From an uncultured Eubacteriales bacterium (GTDB lineage: Bacteria; Bacillota; Clostridia; Lachnospirales; Lachnospiraceae): 15,902 nt of DNA. The position numbers were made by a program, and so were the translations under genes. The stretch is from NCBI GenBank assembly GCA_900545455.1, contig UQZF01000044.1:1-15902 (forward strand), in the 5' to 3' direction. The notes under the pieces were generated by a model. It was not told the DNA's origin, ran no database searches, and saw only the letters and a program-made list of their open reading frames with translations. Positions 1 to 7,101 of this stretch are shown here, piece by piece (positions within the stretch are counted from its first letter, which is position 1; every line of letters starts with the position of its first letter).

Positions 1-49
1 AGTTTTTTAAAGAATTTTTTCTTTTTTCTAAAAACTGTTTACAATTCTT

Positions 50-91
50 CTGAGCTGTTTTCACACCGCTCAGTGCCTTGTGTTTCAAGGC
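50..91 (-). promoter_or_regulatory. Two tandem hairpins in a putative leader
   Basis: Read on the minus strand, GCCTTG and CAAGGC (75-91) form a 6-bp stem with a 5-base loop. One base later, CTGAGC and GCTCAG (50-73) form a second 6-bp stem with a 12-base loop. Both lie directly downstream of a leftward promoter candidate, so they would form in the 5' leader of a gene off the left edge. I recognise no riboswitch class. The stems are short and could be chance. Confidence 0.35.
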
Positions 92-97
92 TTGTTT

Positions 98-126
98 ATA
101 GTATCACACCATCCATGATTTGTAAA
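98..126 (-). promoter_or_regulatory. Leftward sigma-A-like promoter
   Basis: On the minus strand TTTACA (121-126) is a 5/6 match to the -35 consensus. It is followed by a 17-base spacer and TACTAT (98-103), a 4/6 -10 box preceded by an extended TG motif. Spacing is ideal. The downstream gene would lie beyond position 1. An inverted repeat with 7-base arms at 135-151 sits just upstream and could bind a regulator. Confidence 0.45.
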
Positions 127-223
127 CCCCTAAATTATAAATAGTTTATAAACGATTATTCCTTGAATTGTTCGAATATTCTGATTTTTGAGAATTTTTA
201 TATTGAACGAATTAACAATCACC

Positions 224-264
224 AAAAAAGGAATTCCCCCGCAATATGAGAGGGAATCCCTTTT
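224..264 (-). terminator. Rho-independent terminator after the glycosyltransferase gene
   Basis: On the minus strand the 13-base arm AAAAGGGATTCCC (252-264) pairs with GGGAATTCCTTTT (226-238) through one G-U wobble. The loop is 13 bases and the U run extends to 224. It lies about 75 bases past the stop codon at 340 and is the clear end point for the leftward transcript carrying the glycosyltransferase gene. Confidence 0.8.
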
Positions 265-267
265 ACC

Positions 268-293
268 AAGAACATGGATATATCCATGTTCTT
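268..293. repeat. Perfect 26-bp palindrome
   Basis: AAGAACATGGATA (268-280) is followed with no spacer by its exact reverse complement TATCCATGTTCTT (281-293). It lies between the stop codon of the glycosyltransferase gene and the terminator. With no loop bases it would make an awkward RNA hairpin, though the central ATAT could open as a tetraloop. A dimeric protein site or a 3' UTR stability hairpin are both possible. Confidence 0.6.
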
Positions 294-339
294 ACATAAT
301 AATCGCTATTTCTCCGTTCTTCGCTTTTCCGAAACCTAA

Positions 340-1881
340 TCAGTACACAAGCTTCATATCATTTTCAAGCTGTATCGTCTCAAAGCCTGCCGATTCGAGT
401 CTGTCATATATATCGCTCCAGCCAAGCAGAATGTAACACGCATACATATCTACCTCATCCGGAAGATAAAATGTATATCTATCGCATCCTCCATAGCATT
501 CCTCAACATGTTTCTCAAACGGCGAAGGGAGTGTCGTGAGAAAATAATAGATGTAGGTCTCCACGCCCCAGCCGATATACACGCTCTTGCCGTCAAGCGA
601 CTCGTCATTTTCTATAATCTCCATCGCCTTCTCGAAGGTTCCGTTAAATCCCGTCTGCTTCACGTCCTTCTCCTTGAGGAAATAATACCCGAAAAAGAAT
701 ACCGCGAATACAAGGTAGCAGCCAGCAATAGCAAAAAAGACAGCCTTTTTGTATTTTACCTTCTCAATCACATACACTATTCCGCCAACCACATAGTAGA
801 GTGTACAGAAGAATATTCCGTTGAGCTTGTTCGTGTTAGGTCCGTCACCGCCGAGCATCATGCCGACGATAATCTCTGCGGCAAACCAGAAAAGAAGAAC
901 CACCGATGGCTCAAATTCCTTTGCCTTGATTTTCTTTACAAAATCGTAAACCGCCTTTACAAAGCCTATGACAAAGAACGGAATTGATATGCAGTACATC
1001 GTAAGGAACTTAGGGTTGGTGTTGTAGCCTATTCCATCATATAGGAATATTGCCTTTAGAACCTGCGGCAGTCTGCTTATCCTCGGAAAGCCAACCTCGC
1101 CGCCTCTGTAGCCCGTCAGCTTAACAAATGTAAACTTCCATATTCTGAGTGTCTCAAGGTCAAAAATGTTCACAATCTGCACGATTACAAGCGGCACCGC
1201 AAGAAACATAAGCGGTATACAAAAGCCCACCGCTTTCTTCCATGTAAGCTTCTTATAAACCACCATAAACACAAATGTAAATATGACAAACAAAATCATC
1301 ACAAGGTAGCTTATGGTGTATGTGTAGAGCACGATTCCCCCGGTGATTCCGGCGACAATATACATCCACGTCTTGTCCTTTTTCAGTGCCAAAATGAGGA
1401 AAAACAAGAATACCGAGGAAGTTCCGAGCATGAGGTTACAGTCAAGTCCTATTCTTCCAGCCATGAAAAAATACGGCATCACCGTGTAAAGTCCTGCCCA
1501 TATTATCTTTTTATACTTGTCCGCGCCGAGCAGATTGAGCACTCCAAGCCCCGAGAACAGCACGGCAAGCGACATTATCGCCGCGGGAATCCTGAACACA
1601 TAGAGTGACACGCCGAATATTTTTATGAATATGGATGCCATATATGTGTAGAGTGCACTCTGACCGCCTCCGCCGAAGTTAAAAAACAGCACGGGATATG
1701 AGTTTCTGTATCTGTCAACGCCGTAGTTGGCTATGCACCATGCGTCGTAAGCCGAGCCCGCCTCATCGGGATGCCAAGCCATCGGAACCCTGCGGAGCGC
1801 AAAAAAATGCAGAGCTATGGCACCGACGCAGATAAGGCAGAGAAACGGATTCTCTTTAATCTTTTTAAATATACTCTTCAT
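340..1881 (-). CDS. GT-C/PMT-like membrane glycosyltransferase
   Basis: This is a 513-residue integral membrane protein with roughly eleven or twelve hydrophobic spans between residues 12 and 405 and a soluble C-terminal tail of about 110 residues. After the first span comes WHPDEAG (residues 36-42). An acidic pair in the first extracellular loop is the usual catalytic signature of polyprenyl-phosphate-sugar transferases of the PMT/ArnT (GT39/GT83-like) group. The role inferred is transfer of a sugar from a lipid carrier to a cell-surface glycan or protein; donor and acceptor cannot be told from sequence. The ATG start has only a weak Shine-Dalgarno (GGAAA, about 10 bases upstream). It lies 34 bases after the chemoreceptor-like gene, may be co-transcribed with it, and ends at a strong terminator. 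The family is fairly sure, the substrate unknown. Confidence 0.72.
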   Translation of the reverse strand: MKSIFKKIKENPFLCLICVGAIALHFFALRRVPMAWHPDEAGSAYDAWCIANYGVDRYRNSYPVLFFNFGGGGQSALYTYMASIFIKIFGVSLYVFRIPAAIMSLAVLFSGLGVLNLLGADKYKKIIWAGLYTVMPYFFMAGRIGLDCNLMLGTSSVFLFFLILALKKDKTWMYIVAGITGGIVLYTYTISYLVMILFVIFTFVFMVVYKKLTWKKAVGFCIPLMFLAVPLVIVQIVNIFDLETLRIWKFTFVKLTGYRGGEVGFPRISRLPQVLKAIFLYDGIGYNTNPKFLTMYCISIPFFVIGFVKAVYDFVKKIKAKEFEPSVVLLFWFAAEIIVGMMLGGDGPNTNKLNGIFFCTLYYVVGGIVYVIEKVKYKKAVFFAIAGCYLVFAVFFFGYYFLKEKDVKQTGFNGTFEKAMEIIENDESLDGKSVYIGWGVETYIYYFLTTLPSPFEKHVEECYGGCDRYTFYLPDEVDMYACYILLGWSDIYDRLESAGFETIQLENDMKLVY

Positions 1882-1915
1882 TTATCTGTTTCCAATCATT
1901 ACACCGATGTGCGTA

Positions 1916-2566
1916 TTATTTGCCTGAGTATGTATCAAGAACATTCTTTGCATTGTCCGTAATGTCTCTCTGATAAGCAATCTCGTGCTCCATGCCTCTT
2001 GACTCATCGTTGGCAACCAAGGCTGCGTCGAGCACCTTGTTGAGAAGCTCGTTTACGGAGCCTGCCATCTCGTGCTGCTTGGTTGTGTTCTCGTATATCT
2101 GGTTCATCGACTGAACGGTGTTGGATATGAACTCCTGAACCTTGACAATCGTGTCCGCAATCTCCTTTGACGACTTGGCTGTCTGTGCCGCAAGATTACG
2201 AACCTCGCCCGCAACAACCGAAAAACCTCTTCCCTGATCTCCTGCTCTTGCCGCCTCGATTGATGCGTTGAGCGAGAGAATGTTGGTCTTATTGGCGATT
2301 CCGCTTATAACCTGTGTGAATCCCTCTATCATTTTTGAGAGATTCTCAAGCTCCTTAATGTTCTCCGATGAACGCTCAACCACCTCGTTGAGTCTGTTAA
2401 TCTGTTCAATAATATCGCCTATGCTCGTGATACCCTCTCTCACAAGGTTGAGTGATGTATCTGAAGAATTAATCACATCAAACGCATGCTTTTCCACCTT
2501 AAGCTGTGACTCATCAAGGTCATACACAACCTTCTTCATCTCATTAACCAGTGCATTGTTATCCAT
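1916..2566 (-). CDS. Soluble, sensor-less methyl-accepting chemotaxis-type signalling protein
   Basis: The 216-residue protein is almost entirely the cytoplasmic signalling hairpin of chemoreceptors. The conserved tip reads IANKTNILSLNASIEAARAG and continues with GRGFSVVAGEVRNLA (about residues 90-128), the region that contacts CheA and CheW in this family. The flanks are heptad-like coiled coils. There is no transmembrane segment, HAMP domain or ligand-binding domain, and at about 216 residues it is far shorter than a classical receptor (over 500). AGGAGG sits 10 bases before the ATG. It lies 49 bases after radA and 34 before the glycosyltransferase gene, with no chemotaxis gene nearby. It could take input through a partner protein, serve as an array component, or be a remnant of a larger receptor. 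The domain call is firm, the role unknown. Confidence 0.85.
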   Translation of the reverse strand: MDNNALVNEMKKVVYDLDESQLKVEKHAFDVINSSDTSLNLVREGITSIGDIIEQINRLNEVVERSSENIKELENLSKMIEGFTQVISGIANKTNILSLNASIEAARAGDQGRGFSVVAGEVRNLAAQTAKSSKEIADTIVKVQEFISNTVQSMNQIYENTTKQHEMAGSVNELLNKVLDAALVANDESRGMEHEIAYQRDITDNAKNVLDTYSGK

Positions 2567-2615
2567 TACTTTTATTTCCTCCTATAATATATCCTTCGCT
2601 ATATAAAATTATAAT

Positions 2616-3989
2616 TTACAATTCCTCTCCTATTGCCTTTAAGAGCTCATTCACCGATTTTATGCCGACAAGCTTAATCTTGCCGTCAGGCTTTAGATTT
2701 TTAAGACACACCTCGGGAAGAATGCAGGTTGTAAAGCCGAGCTTGATTGCCTCGTTAACCCTGACCGCAGCATGGCTCACCGCTCTTACCTCACCCGTGA
2801 GTCCGACCTCGCCGAACACTATTGTGTTGTGGTCGACCGCAATATTCTTATAGCTTGACAGTACGGCATACACAATTGCAAGGTCAAGCGCAGGCTCGGA
2901 TATTCGCAGTCCTCCCGCGATATTTAAGTATGCGTCGCACCCTGAGAGTCTGAGTCCGATTCTTTTTTCGATAACCGCCATGAGCAGATTAAATCTGTTG
3001 ATGTCCGCTCCTGCTGCCGTTCTTCTCGGCATTCCGAAGTTAGACTGGCACACAAGCGCCTGAATCTCGACAAGCATCGGTCTTGTCCCTTCCATAAGAC
3101 AGGCAACAACCGAGCCCGATGCCCCGTCAGGTCTGCCGTCAAGCATGTACTCCGAAGGATTGGTTACCTCTTTCAGTCCTGTCTCCTGCATCTCAAACAC
3201 ACCAATTTCATTTGTTGAACCGAATCGGTTCTTTACCGCACGCAGAATGCGGTACGCTGCATTCTTGTCGCCCTCAAAGTACAACACAGTGTCAACCATG
3301 TGTTCAAGAATTCTCGGTCCTGCAACAACCCCCTCCTTCGTGACATGACCTACAATAAATATAGAAATGTTGAGTCCTTTCGCAAGCTGCATGAGAACCG
3401 ATGTAGACTCCCTGACCTGACTCACGCTTCCCGGTGCCGACGCTGTATTCTCGCAGTACATGGTCTGTATCGAGTCGATTATCACGACATCAGGCATTGT
3501 TTTTCTCACAACATCGTCTATGACATCAAGATTAGTCTCACACAGCAGTGAGAGCTTCTCCGAAAATTCGCCTATTCTGTCCGCACGGAGCTTAATCTGT
3601 CTTAAAGACTCCTCTCCCGATATGTACAAAACATTCTTTATCTCTGAAAGATTTCGACACACCTGTAACAAAAGAGTAGATTTACCTATTCCCGGATCTC
3701 CTCCGACAAGTACAAGCGAACCTCTCACTATTCCGCCGCCAAGCACTCTGTCAAGCTCCGAATATCCCGTGAGGGTTCTCTCCTCGTCATCAAGTGAAAT
3801 TTCAGAGAGCACGGACGGCATCACATCTCTATGCGCAATTCCTCTCACATTTCCCGACACAGTCTGCTTGACAACAGGCTCCTCGACAAAGGTATTCCAC
3901 TGCCTGCACTCCGGACACTGTCCCAGCCATTTAGACGATTCATATCCACATTCCTTACAAAAAAAAGCAGTATTTTTTGCTTTTGCCAT
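2616..3989 (-). CDS. radA: DNA repair protein RadA (Sms)
   Basis: RadA is a RecA-like, DnaB-type helicase that drives branch migration of recombination intermediates and helps process stalled forks. The 457-residue product has a C4 zinc finger (C11, C14, C25, C28), a Walker A motif GDPGIGKS (97-104), a Walker B strand VVIIDS (about 168-173), the RadA-specific KNRFG motif (253-257) and a Lon-protease-like C-terminal domain. Length fits the family (about 458). I chose the ATG at 3989 because GAGGTGG lies just upstream and the protein then begins MAKAKN, as is typical. An upstream in-frame TTG at 4013 would add eight residues, has no ribosome binding site and falls in the hairpin region. The neighbourhood downstream of clpC matches the clpC-radA proximity known in Firmicutes. 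Confidence 0.97.
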   Translation of the reverse strand: MAKAKNTAFFCKECGYESSKWLGQCPECRQWNTFVEEPVVKQTVSGNVRGIAHRDVMPSVLSEISLDDEERTLTGYSELDRVLGGGIVRGSLVLVGGDPGIGKSTLLLQVCRNLSEIKNVLYISGEESLRQIKLRADRIGEFSEKLSLLCETNLDVIDDVVRKTMPDVVIIDSIQTMYCENTASAPGSVSQVRESTSVLMQLAKGLNISIFIVGHVTKEGVVAGPRILEHMVDTVLYFEGDKNAAYRILRAVKNRFGSTNEIGVFEMQETGLKEVTNPSEYMLDGRPDGASGSVVACLMEGTRPMLVEIQALVCQSNFGMPRRTAAGADINRFNLLMAVIEKRIGLRLSGCDAYLNIAGGLRISEPALDLAIVYAVLSSYKNIAVDHNTIVFGEVGLTGEVRAVSHAAVRVNEAIKLGFTTCILPEVCLKNLKPDGKIKLVGIKSVNELLKAIGEEL

Positions 3990-4013
3990 ACCCACCTCAT
4001 TATCAATACTCAA

Positions 4014-4050
4014 ACAGGGTTGTCCCGCATATCCGCGTATACAACCCTGT
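4014..4050 (-). terminator. Hairpin between unknown gene and radA; weak terminator or leader element
   Basis: ACAGGGTTGT (4014-4023) and ACAACCCTGT (4041-4050) are perfect 10-base inverted repeats around a 17-base loop. It starts 18 bases after the stop codon of the upstream gene and ends 24 bases before the radA start. On the minus strand the stem is followed by TTGAGTATTG, a poor U tract, so full termination is doubtful. Attenuation, RNA processing or 3'-end protection are alternatives. Confidence 0.5.
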
Positions 4051-4068
4051 CAAACAGATACTATTTAA

Positions 4069-4479
4069 TTACATTCTATTAACTTCAACCTTAACAGGCT
4101 TTCCCGTAAGTTCAACGCTGAGACTTAACTTACCGCTGATATTGGTCTTCATGTTGCCTATCACAACTCCGTCGACAAGCACCTTGTATTCGGTGTCAGC
4201 TTCAAGTCCAAGTGTAATCTGTGCATCCTCTGCGCCCTCAACATAAAACTTCACAGCATTGTCGTCAGCAACAAAACCATTTACCGCTGTTCCCGGTACC
4301 GACTCATATATAAAATTACCGTTCTGCTCAAGCTTGGTAATCTCATTGTAAGTCTTAACCTTATAGCTGTCTCCGTTCACCTCAAAATTGTCAAGTTTCG
4401 CCTTGGTGTCCAACTCGTAGTTGCCAAAACTGATTGAGCCATCCCTCTCAACCTTGATTAATTCCTCAATTACTGGCAT
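4069..4479 (-). CDS. Conserved-looking beta-rich protein of unknown function
   Basis: The 136-residue acidic protein has no signal peptide, membrane span or cysteine. Alternating hydrophobic and polar residues, VDG and NG turns and a closing stretch GKLSLSVELTGKPVKVEV suggest an all-beta fold, perhaps two small domains (about 1-70 and 72-136). I start it at the ATG at 4479 because AGGAGGAG lies seven to eight bases upstream. An in-frame ATG at 4503 lacks any such site. It has its own promoter candidate and a hairpin after its stop, so it may be expressed apart from clpC and radA. From memory, short clostridial proteins of this look are sometimes labelled endosialidase, but nothing here shows a catalytic sialidase domain, so I do not adopt that name. 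Confidence 0.75.
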   Translation of the reverse strand: MPVIEELIKVERDGSISFGNYELDTKAKLDNFEVNGDSYKVKTYNEITKLEQNGNFIYESVPGTAVNGFVADDNAVKFYVEGAEDAQITLGLEADTEYKVLVDGVVIGNMKTNISGKLSLSVELTGKPVKVEVNRM

Positions 4480-4558
4480 AACCGCTCCTCCTGCATTCGG
4501 CATCCGGCCGAAGTATTTTTATTACAAATCTCTCGTTAAATCTGTAACTTTTAGAGTT

Positions 4559-4587
4559 ATTATATTACATAACCTCTCAAATTTCCA
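4559..4587 (-). promoter_or_regulatory. Putative promoter of the 136-residue unknown protein
   Basis: On the minus strand a perfect TATAAT (4559-4564) is preceded by a 17-base spacer and TGGAAA (4582-4587), a 4/6 match to TTGACA. It lies just after the clpC stop and about 80 bases before the ATG at 4479. No convincing terminator separates clpC from it, so read-through from the clp operon is also possible. Confidence 0.5.
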
Positions 4588-4594
4588 CTAAATT

Positions 4595-7042
4595 TTACTT
4601 AGATTTTGAAAATACAAGCTTATTGTCTTCAAGACTTACGAGCACTGTATCTCCCGGCTTGAAGCTGCCCTCTAATATTTTCTCAGCAAGCTCATCCTCG
4701 ACCTTGCTCTGAAGTGCTCTCTTAAGCGGTCTTGCACCGTACTTCTCATCGTAACCATTATCGATTATATAGCTCTTAGCTGCATCATCAAGTTTTATTG
4801 TCATATTCATCTGTTCCTTGATGCGCTTATTGATTGAGGCAAGAAGAATATCAACGATGCTTCCGATATTTTCCTTTGTGAGCGTATGGAATACTATCGT
4901 CTCATCAATTCTGTTAAGGAACTCCGGCTTAAATATAGTCTTGACTTCCTCCATAACTCTCTCCTTCATAACAGCATGGTTATGTTCCTTGCTGTTATCC
5001 GAGGAGAATCCGAGATTCTTAGGAGCAATTATATTCTGTGCACCGGCATTTGATGTCATGATGATAACCGTATTCTTAAAATCAACCTTTCTTCCCGTCG
5101 AATCCGTTATATGTCCGTCATCAAGAACCTGTAACAGAATGTTAAATACATCCGGGTGAGCCTTCTCAATCTCATCAAAAAGGATGACGGAATAAGGATT
5201 TCTTCTGACCTTCTCGCTCAGCTGTCCGCCCTCCTCGTATCCTACGTATCCCGGAGGCGAACCAATCATCTTAGAGACGCTGTGCTTTTCCATGTACTCG
5301 GACATATCAACTCTTATGAGTGCATTTTCAGAGCCGAACATGGCATCCGCCAGTGCCTTCGACAACTCTGTCTTTCCGACGCCCGTAGGTCCGAGGAAAA
5401 GGAAGGAGCCAATCGGTCGTTTCGGATCTTTAAGTCCGACTCTTCCTCTTCTTATCGCCTTTGCAACGGCTGTCACAGCCTCATCCTGTCCCACTACGCG
5501 CTCATGAAGAATCTTTTCAAGGTTCATAAGTCTCTCGGACTCCTCCATGGCAAGCTTCTTTACGGGAATCTTCGTCCAGTCGGACACGACATCAGCAATC
5601 TCATTCTCACCGACAACCATGCGCTTGTTGTTTTTATCGCTGTTCCACTTCTCCTTGAGTTTCTCAAGCTTCTCTATCTTCTTTAACTGCTTTTTCTTAA
5701 TATCTCCGGCTTTCTCATAGGCTTCTTCCTTGATTGCGGCTTCCTTCTGCGCATCCATCGCCGCAATCTCATCCTCGAGATTCTTAATCGCATCAGGCTT
5801 TAAATATACACCGAGTCTCGTCTTGGAAGCAGCCTCGTCTATAAGGTCAATCGCCTTATCCGGCAAGAACCTGTCATTGATGTATCTCTCAGACATCTTA
5901 ACCGCAGCGACAAGTGCAGCATCGGAAATCTTAACACCGTGGTGCTTCTCATAGGCAGGCCTTATACCTTTAAGAATCTCAACTGCCTCATCTTCGGACG
6001 GTTCCTCAACATTGACAGGCTGGAAACGTCTCTCAAGTGCCGCATCCTTCTCAATGTACTTGCGGTACTCCTCAAGTGTGGTGGCACCGATAATCTGCAC
6101 CTCACCCCTTGCAAGTGAAGGCTTCAGAATATTGGATGCGTCAATAGCACCCTCTGCCCCGCCCGCGCCTATAATCGTATGGAGTTCATCGATAAAAAGA
6201 AGAATATTTCCCGCAGCCTTAACCTCGGCGATAACCTTCTTGATCCGCTCCTCAAACTCTCCTCTGTACTTAGAACCGGCAACCATTCCCGATAAATCGA
6301 GCGTTAAAAGTCTCTTATCAGCTATTGTCTCAGGGACGTCCCCCTCCACAATCTTAAGTGCAAGACCTTCTACTACCGCAGTTTTGCCGACACCCGGCTC
6401 ACCTATAAGGCAAGGATTGTTCTTTGTTCTTCTGCTTGTTATCTGAATCACTCTCTGAATCTCTTTTTCCCTGCCTATCACCGGATCAAGCTTTCCCTCC
6501 GATGCAAGTTTCGTCAAATCCCTGCTGTACTGGTCAAGCGTTGCCGTCGGGTTTTTCTTGTTTTTCTGCTTATTTCCCTGAAAATCTTCCTTGTACGCAC
6601 TGCTGTCCTCACCCATCGCAATGAGAAGGTCAACGTAAGTCTTTTGAATATTGACACCTATGGTATTGAGAAGTCGAAGCGCAACGCTGTCATTTTCCTT
6701 TATTATGGCAATGAGAATGTGCTCGGTGCCTATGAGCTGTGCCTTAAATCTCACAGCCTCCCTTGCCGCCTGGTCCAGAACTCTTCTCGCCCTCGGCGTG
6801 TATGATGCAGGCTCAGCAACATTTACATTGTTCTCCTGCGCTATGAGCTGCTCTAAAATTGCAACTATCCGCTCCTCGTCGGCACCGTTCTCTATGAGGA
6901 CGGCACTCGCGACACAGTCACTCTGTCTTAAAAGTCCGAGCAAGATATGCTCAGTCCCGACAGAATTATGACCTAACTCACCCGCCGCCTCTGTGGCAAG
7001 CTCAAGTGCCTCCTCCGCTTTCTTAGTAAATCCTATCTGCAT
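4595..7042 (-). CDS. clpC: ClpC, AAA+ unfoldase of the ClpCP protease
   Basis: ClpC is a hexameric HSP100 ATPase that unfolds damaged, adaptor-delivered or arginine-phosphorylated proteins and feeds them to ClpP. The 815-residue sequence shows two N-terminal Clp repeats (about 1-145), the first AAA+ domain with Walker A GEPGVGKT (214-221) and Walker B LLFIDE (281-286), a UVR-containing middle coiled coil (about 415-470), and the second AAA+ domain with GPTGVGKT (551-558) and VILFDE (619-624). The LGF loop at 677-679 matches the ClpP-docking tripeptide. Length and domain order are those of ClpC rather than ClpB or ClpA. It lies 59 bases after mcsB with an AGAGG site before the ATG, and is the last gene of the GntR-mcsA-mcsB-clpC operon. 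Confidence 0.98.
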   Translation of the reverse strand: MQIGFTKKAEEALELATEAAGELGHNSVGTEHILLGLLRQSDCVASAVLIENGADEERIVAILEQLIAQENNVNVAEPASYTPRARRVLDQAAREAVRFKAQLIGTEHILIAIIKENDSVALRLLNTIGVNIQKTYVDLLIAMGEDSSAYKEDFQGNKQKNKKNPTATLDQYSRDLTKLASEGKLDPVIGREKEIQRVIQITSRRTKNNPCLIGEPGVGKTAVVEGLALKIVEGDVPETIADKRLLTLDLSGMVAGSKYRGEFEERIKKVIAEVKAAGNILLFIDELHTIIGAGGAEGAIDASNILKPSLARGEVQIIGATTLEEYRKYIEKDAALERRFQPVNVEEPSEDEAVEILKGIRPAYEKHHGVKISDAALVAAVKMSERYINDRFLPDKAIDLIDEAASKTRLGVYLKPDAIKNLEDEIAAMDAQKEAAIKEEAYEKAGDIKKKQLKKIEKLEKLKEKWNSDKNNKRMVVGENEIADVVSDWTKIPVKKLAMEESERLMNLEKILHERVVGQDEAVTAVAKAIRRGRVGLKDPKRPIGSFLFLGPTGVGKTELSKALADAMFGSENALIRVDMSEYMEKHSVSKMIGSPPGYVGYEEGGQLSEKVRRNPYSVILFDEIEKAHPDVFNILLQVLDDGHITDSTGRKVDFKNTVIIMTSNAGAQNIIAPKNLGFSSDNSKEHNHAVMKERVMEEVKTIFKPEFLNRIDETIVFHTLTKENIGSIVDILLASINKRIKEQMNMTIKLDDAAKSYIIDNGYDEKYGARPLKRALQSKVEDELAEKILEGSFKPGDTVLVSLEDNKLVFSKSK

Positions 7043-7101
7043 AGTTTATGTCCTCTCTGAATATTAGTTAGATATATTTTCCGCCTGTCAATGTCTCATG
7101 T

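Larger units (their letters stand above)
1..225. other. Gene-free AT-rich intergenic region at left edge
   Basis: No reading frame with a ribosome binding site or a recognisable product was found here. The stretch contains a likely leftward promoter (98-126), two hairpins in its presumed leader (50-73 and 75-91), and an inverted repeat, TTATAAA-tag-TTTATAA (135-151), just upstream of the -35 box. Bases 1-40 are runs of T and A. The likeliest reading is the 5' control region of a minus-strand gene that starts beyond the left edge of the window. That gene cannot be seen, so the reading is inference. Confidence 0.5.

Noticed and set aside
188..436. An 82-codon plus-strand frame across the left intergenic region
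   Set aside because: It runs through the terminator and the palindrome into the antisense of the glycosyltransferase gene, with no ribosome binding site.
3990..4013. Eight-codon upstream extension of radA from a TTG
   Set aside because: There is no ribosome binding site, the added residues are unlike RadA, and the ATG at 3989 has a good site.
4480..4503. Eight-codon N-terminal extension of the unknown beta-rich protein
   Set aside because: The upstream ATG lacks a Shine-Dalgarno, whereas AGGAGG sits at the proper distance from the ATG at 4479.
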